From: an uncultured Erysipelotrichaceae bacterium
Lineage (GTDB): Bacteria; Bacillota_I; Bacilli_A; Erysipelotrichales; Erysipelotrichaceae
Reading direction: 5' to 3'
Assembly (NCBI GenBank): GCA_902795875.1
Contig: CADBND010000008.1
Span: forward strand, 1-18,623
Length of the DNA stretch: 18,623 bases
Below, one piece after another: positions 14,321-18,623 of the stretch; within the stretch, counting starts at the first letter, position 1, and every line of letters starts with the position of its first letter. The position numbers were made by a program, and so were the translations under genes. Below the pieces are notes generated by a model. The model was given only the letters and a program-made list of their open reading frames with translations, made no database searches and was not told the origin of the DNA.

Positions 14321-14368
14321 TAAAAAACGGCTTTCGCCGCATCGCTTGTCCCCTTCAAACAGGGGGAT
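14321..14368 (-). terminator. Minus-strand two-hairpin unit ending in a terminator, upstream of dhaL
   Basis: Reading the minus strand, hairpin CCCCT / AGGGG (about 14351-14365) is followed by a short GC stem CGGC / GCCG with a GAAA tetraloop (about 14328-14339) and then TTTTTT. Together with the promoter at 14384-14413 it defines an RNA of about 55 nt. It could be a small RNA or an attenuator leader of dhaLK. Confidence 0.45.
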
Positions 14369-14383
14369 ATTTTCTTGATTATA

Positions 14384-14413
14384 ACTATAAACTAAAACTT
14401 TTTTAAATTGCAA
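14384..14413 (-). promoter_or_regulatory. Minus-strand promoter of the short RNA upstream of dhaL
   Basis: On the minus strand TTGCAA (14413-14408), an 18-bp spacer and TATAGT (14389-14384) predict a start near 14376. A second possible -10, TATAAT, lies directly after. It is close to and divergent from the permease promoter. Confidence 0.5.
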
Positions 14414-14421
14414 GTATTGTG

Positions 14422-14450
14422 TTGAATTCCGTTTTTAATTCTGTTAATCT
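14422..14450 (+). promoter_or_regulatory. Promoter of the permease leader
   Basis: TTGAAT (14422-14427) and TAATCT (14445-14450) are 17 bp apart, and TGT precedes the -10, making it an extended -10 promoter. Transcription would begin near 14458, giving a leader of about 100 nt. Confidence 0.7.
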
Positions 14451-14460
14451 AATTGCAATG

Positions 14461-14534
14461 GGTCGGATTCCGGAGGATGAAAAGCCCTAGAATAAGAAGG
14501 CAACTGATCCTCCGATGGAGGATTTTATTTTATT
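14461..14534 (+). promoter_or_regulatory. Two-state leader (riboswitch or attenuator candidate) before the permease
   Basis: ATCCTCC (14507-14513) can pair with GGAGGAT (14517-14523), giving a terminator hairpin followed by TTTTATTTTATT. The same bases can instead pair with an upstream CGGAGGAT (14471-14478), forming an 8-bp closing stem around a 28-nt core. The core holds GCC and GGC arms and unpaired GAAAA and AAC segments. Mutually exclusive stems are the mark of a transcription-attenuation switch. I could not match it to purine, preQ1, fluoride or PyrR-type leaders. The gene context points to a nucleobase or nucleotide signal. Confidence 0.6.
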
Positions 14535-14558
14535 CCGGCTTGAAAAGGGGGTATAAAT

Positions 14559-15983
14559 ATGTCTGTCAAAAATCAAAAGATCGGTTACCTGCCTGATGAA
14601 GTGCCTTCCATTGGCAAGCTATTGCTTTACGCACTTCAGCAAGTGATCGTCATGTTCCCAGCCACTATCACTGTCGCTCTCATCACAGGGTTTCAGGTCT
14701 CCACAACGATTTTCGCGTCCGGACTTGCAACTCTGTGTTTTATTTTGATCACGAAGCGTCGCATCCCGCTGTATTACGGATCTTCCTTCGCATACCTTTC
14801 TGCCGTAAGCTCAATGGCGATGGCGGAAGGTACGGCAGATCAGATCGCTGCCTGGCAGGCAAGCGGTATCTTACCGCCTGAACTGATCTCCAAAGCCCAG
14901 TTCGGTATCATCATGTCCGGCTTCGTATCGATCGCTGCCGGTCTCATCGTAAAGAAATTCGGTGCAGAAAAAGTTGAGAAATTCCTTCCGGCTTCGATCA
15001 CCGGAACGGTATCCATGGTCATCGGTCTCACACTTGCCGGATCGGCAATGTCTGATTTCCTGGGTATCGGCAACAGTATCAACGGTCTGGATGTTACACA
15101 GGGTTCCGCAGTAAGCACAGCCTGGCTGATCGTTGCGCTGATCACCTTCCTGTCCACCTGCGTCTATTCCAGATATCTGAAAGGCCTCATGTCACAGCTT
15201 CCATTGTTGCTTGGCGTATTGACCGGATGTGTCGTTGCGGCATTGTTCAACTTCGTCGGCGGCATCAATTTGTTCCGGGCGGTACCGGCAGAAGCGCTGG
15301 CTGCTTCCTCATTCAAACTGGGTGACGGTTCCTTCTTCGCTCTTCCAGCATTCACATTCCCAAGATTCTCATGGCAGGCCCTGATCGGTATCATGCCGAT
15401 CGCGATCGCGACCATTCCGGAATCCACGGCACACATCTATCAGCTCGACATCTATGTCAATGATGTTGCCAAGGAAAAGGGAAAGGGCAAATACGATATG
15501 GTCTCGCTGCTTGGAGACAACCTGATCGGTGACGGTCTGTGTGATATGGTGTCAGGTGTCGTCGGTGGTCCGGCCGGAACCAACTACGGTGAAAACATCT
15601 CCACGATGGCGATCACCAGAGTCTTCTCGGTACCGGTACTGGTTGCGGCTTCGATCATCGCGATGATCGTATCCTGCTTCACGCCTCTGATCCAGATCAT
15701 CTACGGTATCCCTCTGGCAGTCATCGGCGGTATCGAAGTGTACTGCTTCGGTGCGATCGCTGCACAGGGTATCGCGATCCTGATCGACAAGGGTGTCTCC
15801 ATGTTTGACTCCAAGAACATCGCTGTCATCGCATTAGTCTGCATCGTCGGACTGGGCGGACAGTATGCCTTCGGCGGAACGATCCCGTTCTTCTCCGCCA
15901 ATATCCCGTGTGTCGCAGGCGCTGCGATCTCCGGAATACTTCTTAATCTGATCCTTACACTTGGTGATAAAGCGAAGGCATAA
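14559..15983 (+). CDS. NCS2-family nucleobase permease (uracil/xanthine type)
   Basis: This 474-residue inner-membrane symporter takes up a nucleobase with protons. The NCS2 fold of fourteen membrane segments is consistent with the hydrophobic pattern. Signature residues include the substrate-site glutamate in IATIPESTAHIYQLD (about 284-298) and the GGPAGTNYGENIS segment (about 330-342) with the second glutamate, followed by ITRVFSV. These details are closest to uracil carriers of the UraA/PyrP group, yet the gene precedes guaB and guaA, which would suit xanthine or guanine import. The substrate is therefore left open. GGGGG lies 7 nt before the ATG. Its leader has the features of a switch, so expression is probably regulated by a metabolite. 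Confidence 0.88.
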   Translation: MSVKNQKIGYLPDEVPSIGKLLLYALQQVIVMFPATITVALITGFQVSTTIFASGLATLCFILITKRRIPLYYGSSFAYLSAVSSMAMAEGTADQIAAWQASGILPPELISKAQFGIIMSGFVSIAAGLIVKKFGAEKVEKFLPASITGTVSMVIGLTLAGSAMSDFLGIGNSINGLDVTQGSAVSTAWLIVALITFLSTCVYSRYLKGLMSQLPLLLGVLTGCVVAALFNFVGGINLFRAVPAEALAASSFKLGDGSFFALPAFTFPRFSWQALIGIMPIAIATIPESTAHIYQLDIYVNDVAKEKGKGKYDMVSLLGDNLIGDGLCDMVSGVVGGPAGTNYGENISTMAITRVFSVPVLVAASIIAMIVSCFTPLIQIIYGIPLAVIGGIEVYCFGAIAAQGIAILIDKGVSMFDSKNIAVIALVCIVGLGGQYAFGGTIPFFSANIPCVAGAAISGILLNLILTLGDKAKA

Positions 15984-15988
15984 TAAGA

Positions 15989-15994
15989 TATAAT
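15989..15994 (+). promoter_or_regulatory. Candidate -10 box for guaBA
   Basis: A TATAAT lies 6 nt after the permease stop codon, giving a start near 16001. The -35 is not convincing. It would put the hairpin at 16013-16040 in the guaB leader. Confidence 0.35.
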
Positions 15995-16012
15995 AAATAA
16001 AAATAAAACCAG

Positions 16013-16047
16013 CAATACTTTAGTTCAGACTAAAGTATTGTTGATTT
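16013..16047 (+). terminator. Hairpin between the permease gene and guaB (terminator or attenuator)
   Basis: CAATACTTTAG (16013-16023) pairs perfectly over 11 bp with CTAAAGTATTG (16030-16040) around TTCAGA, followed by TTGATTT. The stem is A/T-rich and the T tract is interrupted, so termination may be partial. The guaB ribosome binding site follows immediately. Confidence 0.6.
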
Positions 16048-16060
16048 AAAGGAGAAATCA

Positions 16061-17572
16061 ATGGCAAAACTGATTAACGAAGTATCCCATACCTTTAATG
16101 AATATCTGCTTATTCCGGGACACACGACCAAGAAATGCATCCCGGACAATGTGTCATTGAAGACACCCTTAGTCAGATATAAAAAAGGAGAAGAGCCTCG
16201 CATCACGATGAACATCCCGATGGTCTCTGCCATCATGCAGTCGGTATCGGGCAATGAACTTGCGGTAGCGCTGGCTGCGGAAGGAGGCGTCTCCTTCATC
16301 TTCGGAGCGCAGACGATAGAGTCGCAAGCCGAAATGGTCCGCAAAGCAAAATCCTACAAGGCCGGCTTCGTACCGAGCGATTCCAACATTCGTCCCGACG
16401 CGACATTGAAGGATGTGCTGGAACTCAAAGCGAAGACCTCACACTCCACGATCGCCGTGACGGAAGACGGGACCGGAAGCGGAAAACTGCTTGGTCTGGT
16501 GACGTCCAGAGATTACCGCGTATCCCGCACACCGATGGATGCAAAGGTCGAGACCTTCATGACACCACTGGAGAAACTGATCACTGCCAAGGATGGCGTA
16601 ACGCTGTCCGAAGCCAACGACATCATCTGGGAGCATAAGCTCAATACATTGCCGATCGTCGACAAAAAAGGGAAGTTGAAAGCTCTCGTATTCCGTAAGG
16701 ATTACGAATCGCATAAGGACCATCCCGATGAACTGCTTGACGAGGACAAGAGATATGTGGTCGGTGCCGGTATCAATTCCCGCGACTATAAAGACAGGGT
16801 ACCGGCTCTGGTGGAAGCGGGTGCCGATGTGCTCTGTATCGATTCATCGGAAGGCTTCTCTGACTGGCAAGCTGAGACTCTGGAGTGGATCCGGAAGAAA
16901 TACAAAGGAAAGGTGCTCTGCGGCGCCGGAAATGTCGTAGACGAAGAAGGATTTAAATTTTTAGCGGATGCCGGAGCAGACTTCGTCAAGGTCGGTATTG
17001 GTGGAGGCAGCATCTGTATCACCAGAGAGACCAAGGGCATAGGCAGAGGACAGGCATCGGCACTGATGGATGTATGCAAAGCCCGTGATGCCTACTACAA
17101 GAAGACCGGGATCTATGTACCGGTATGTTCGGATGGCGGCATCGTCTTTGATCATCAGATCACGCTCGCGCTGGCGATGGGTGCCGACTTCGTCATGCTG
17201 GGAAGATATTTCGCAAGATTTGACGAATCTCCGACAAACAAGGTCATGATCAACGGGACCTACTATAAGGAATACTGGGGCGAGGGAAGCGCAAGAGCCC
17301 GCAACTGGCAGCGTTACGATATCGGCGGTGAACAGAAGCTCTCATTCGAAGAAGGTGTCGATTCCTATGTGCCTTATGCTGGAAGTCTGATGGAAAACGT
17401 GAGGCTCACGACCTATAAGATCAAATCGACCATGTGCAACTGCGGTGCCATCACGATACCGGAGTTCCAGAAGAAAGCGAAACTGACACTGGTGTCTTCC
17501 ACTTCCATTTCGGAAGGCGGAGCACATGACGTCTTACTGAAGAACAGCAGCGGAGGAAGAACAAATGGATAA
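16061..17572 (+). CDS. guaB: IMP dehydrogenase, Tritrichomonas foetus-like type
   Basis: IMPDH oxidises IMP to XMP with NAD+, the committed step to GMP. The barrel is interrupted by a CBS-domain pair at about residues 100-220 (DATLKDVL..., TLSEANDIIW...). Catalytic Cys319 lies in GGGSICITRE. Asp261 and Asp358 occupy the nucleotide-site positions, Arg382 lies in GRYFARF, and the flap has NWQRYD with Arg418-Tyr419. These numbers, the 503-residue length and long stretches such as NEYLLIPG and KSTMCNCGAIT coincide with my recollection of T. foetus IMPDH rather than the usual bacterial GuaB of about 485-490 residues. The ribosome binding site AAAGGAG lies 6 nt before the ATG. It overlaps guaA by 8 nt. 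Confidence 0.94.
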   Translation: MAKLINEVSHTFNEYLLIPGHTTKKCIPDNVSLKTPLVRYKKGEEPRITMNIPMVSAIMQSVSGNELAVALAAEGGVSFIFGAQTIESQAEMVRKAKSYKAGFVPSDSNIRPDATLKDVLELKAKTSHSTIAVTEDGTGSGKLLGLVTSRDYRVSRTPMDAKVETFMTPLEKLITAKDGVTLSEANDIIWEHKLNTLPIVDKKGKLKALVFRKDYESHKDHPDELLDEDKRYVVGAGINSRDYKDRVPALVEAGADVLCIDSSEGFSDWQAETLEWIRKKYKGKVLCGAGNVVDEEGFKFLADAGADFVKVGIGGGSICITRETKGIGRGQASALMDVCKARDAYYKKTGIYVPVCSDGGIVFDHQITLALAMGADFVMLGRYFARFDESPTNKVMINGTYYKEYWGEGSARARNWQRYDIGGEQKLSFEEGVDSYVPYAGSLMENVRLTTYKIKSTMCNCGAITIPEFQKKAKLTLVSSTSISEGGAHDVLLKNSSGGRTNG

Positions 17573-18533
17573 AAGACCGGAAAGTCTGAAAAGGATCACA
17601 ACAAAGAAAGCGGCAGAAAAATTCATTGCCGCACAGATCAAAGAGATACAGGAACAGGTAGGAGACCAGAAAGTCCTGCTTGCCCTGTCGGGAGGAGTCG
17701 ATTCTTCCGTCGTCGCAGCACTTCTCATCAAAGCGATCGGTGACAAGCTTGTCTGCGTACATGTCAATCACGGCTTACTGAGAAAGGGAGAACCGGAACA
17801 GGTCATCGAAGTGTTCAGGGAAAACATGGGAGCCAACCTCAGATATGTGGATGCATCCAACCGTTTCCTCAAAGAACTGAAAGGCGTCGATGATCCGGAA
17901 ACAAAGAGAAAGATCATCGGCAAAGTCTTCATCGATGTCTTTGCCAAGGAAGCCAAGAAGATCAAGGGCATCCGTTTCCTGGCACAGGGAACGATCTATC
18001 CTGACATCCTGGAATCCAAAGGTGTCAAAGCACATCACAATGTTGGCGGACTTCCCAAAGAACTCGACTTCGAACTGGTAGAACCGGTGAAGTACCTCTA
18101 CAAGGATGAAGTCCGGGTCGTCGGCGAAGCACTCGGTCTTCCGAAAAGTATGGTCTACCGGCAGCCGTTCCCGGGACCGGGTCTTGGCGTAAGATGTGTC
18201 GGCGCGATCACGAAGGACAGACTCAACGCTTTAAGAGAAGCGGATGCGATCGTCCGCGAAGAGATCGGCAAGCTCAAAGAAAAACCGTGGCAGTATTTCT
18301 GTGTCATCCCTGATCTCAAATCTACCGGCATCAAAGACGGAAAGAGATATATGGGCTGGGCGGCTGTCATTCGTGCGATCAACACGAAAGATGCGGTCAC
18401 CGCAAAATCGTTCGAGATCCCCTATAAGACCTTATACAAGATCCGTGACAGGATCATTAAGGAAGTACCGGGCATCAACAGAGTCCTCTGGGATTTCTCA
18501 GATAAACCGGTCTCCACGATCGAGTGGGAATAG
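17565..18533 (+). CDS. guaA: GMP synthase ATP-pyrophosphatase subunit, stand-alone
   Basis: This enzyme adenylates XMP and aminates it to GMP. The P-loop SGGVDSS is at 42-48. The dimerisation domain is present with QPFPGPGLGVRC (about 204-215) and the normal GuaA ending TIEWE. The 322 residues correspond only to the synthetase half: the N-terminal glutamine amidotransferase domain of usual bacterial GuaA (about 190 residues) is absent. This is not a truncation by error, since the ATG has GGAGG 8 nt upstream and lies within the guaB end (ATGGATAA overlap). It resembles the two-subunit arrangement of archaea (GuaAb). Its amidotransferase partner may be encoded elsewhere, or it may use free ammonia. 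Confidence 0.93.
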   Translation: MDKRPESLKRITTKKAAEKFIAAQIKEIQEQVGDQKVLLALSGGVDSSVVAALLIKAIGDKLVCVHVNHGLLRKGEPEQVIEVFRENMGANLRYVDASNRFLKELKGVDDPETKRKIIGKVFIDVFAKEAKKIKGIRFLAQGTIYPDILESKGVKAHHNVGGLPKELDFELVEPVKYLYKDEVRVVGEALGLPKSMVYRQPFPGPGLGVRCVGAITKDRLNALREADAIVREEIGKLKEKPWQYFCVIPDLKSTGIKDGKRYMGWAAVIRAINTKDAVTAKSFEIPYKTLYKIRDRIIKEVPGINRVLWDFSDKPVSTIEWE

Positions 18534-18623
18534 ACGAAAACAATCAAAAAAGCCTTTAAATAAACTGTACCCCAGAAGGATTCCTCTTTCATTGGAAAGA
18601 AACTTCCTCAGAAAATGATTGAA
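18534..18623. other. Sequence after guaA, no feature recognised
   Basis: The last 90 bases show no clear terminator, promoter or gene start. A weak TTTC/GAAA hairpin is present without a T run. There is no sign of a GATase reading frame beginning here. Confidence 0.5.

Noticed and set aside
14461..14534. Known riboswitch classes (purine, preQ1, fluoride, PyrR-binding leader) for the permease leader
   Set aside because: Compared from memory with each; the conserved loops or the AGAGAGG element of PyrR leaders are absent, so no class is claimed.
18244..18618. A 124-residue frame overlapping the end of guaA as a GATase partner
   Set aside because: It is Arg/Ser-rich, lies in another frame of guaA and has none of the class I GATase Cys-His-Glu motifs.

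Overview
The window looks like a near-origin chromosomal segment of a low-to-mid G+C Bacillota (Firmicutes). The order gyrA - serS - tadA/SRP RNA - dnaX - ebfC - recR closely resembles the region beside oriC in Bacillus subtilis. A serine T-box, a short bacterial SRP RNA, strong AAGGAGG ribosome binding sites and two exact parS sites agree with this. I lean towards the Erysipelotrichales because of the mixture of gene types, but that is an inference.

Layout. 1-2041: 3' part of gyrA with a strong terminator. 2042-3640: serS behind a T-box leader whose specifier reads UCC. 3649-3746: two canonical parS sites 76 bp apart, the first embedded in a 28-nt perfect palindrome. 3765-4430: HAD-family hydrolase. 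4439-5248: SRP RNA with its own promoter, a 59-aa membrane protein, tadA and a terminator. 5293-7853: dnaX, ebfC, recR, tightly packed. 7846-8988: a CARF plus PD-(D/E)XK protein of the Card1/Can2 (DUF1887) type, overlapping the end of recR. 9010-9882: a protein with an EVE/PUA-like N-terminus, then convergent terminators. 9925-10344 (minus): a small lipoprotein, divergent from a MATE transporter (10438-11784). 11841-12572 (minus): a four-helix membrane protein with a Cys/His tail. 12624-14240 (minus): dhaL-dhaK. 14422-18533: a purine/pyrimidine block of an NCS2 permease with a switch-like leader, an IMP dehydrogenase of the Tritrichomonas foetus type, and a stand-alone ATP-pyrophosphatase subunit of GMP synthase.

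How they fit together. The first half is housekeeping: topology, chromosome segregation, translation, replication clamp loading and recombination repair. The CARF nuclease and EVE-like protein sit at the end of that block with no cas genes or CRISPR array in the window. They are the best candidates for an undescribed defence or stress system. The second half is metabolic and transport. guaB and guaA overlap by 8 nt and follow a nucleobase permease, so they form a salvage-to-GMP unit.

The most notable non-coding features are an unassigned two-state leader before the permease, a short minus-strand transcript unit before dhaL, and promoters lying so close to three start codons (dnaX, the EVE-like gene, MATE) that leaderless mRNAs are likely.
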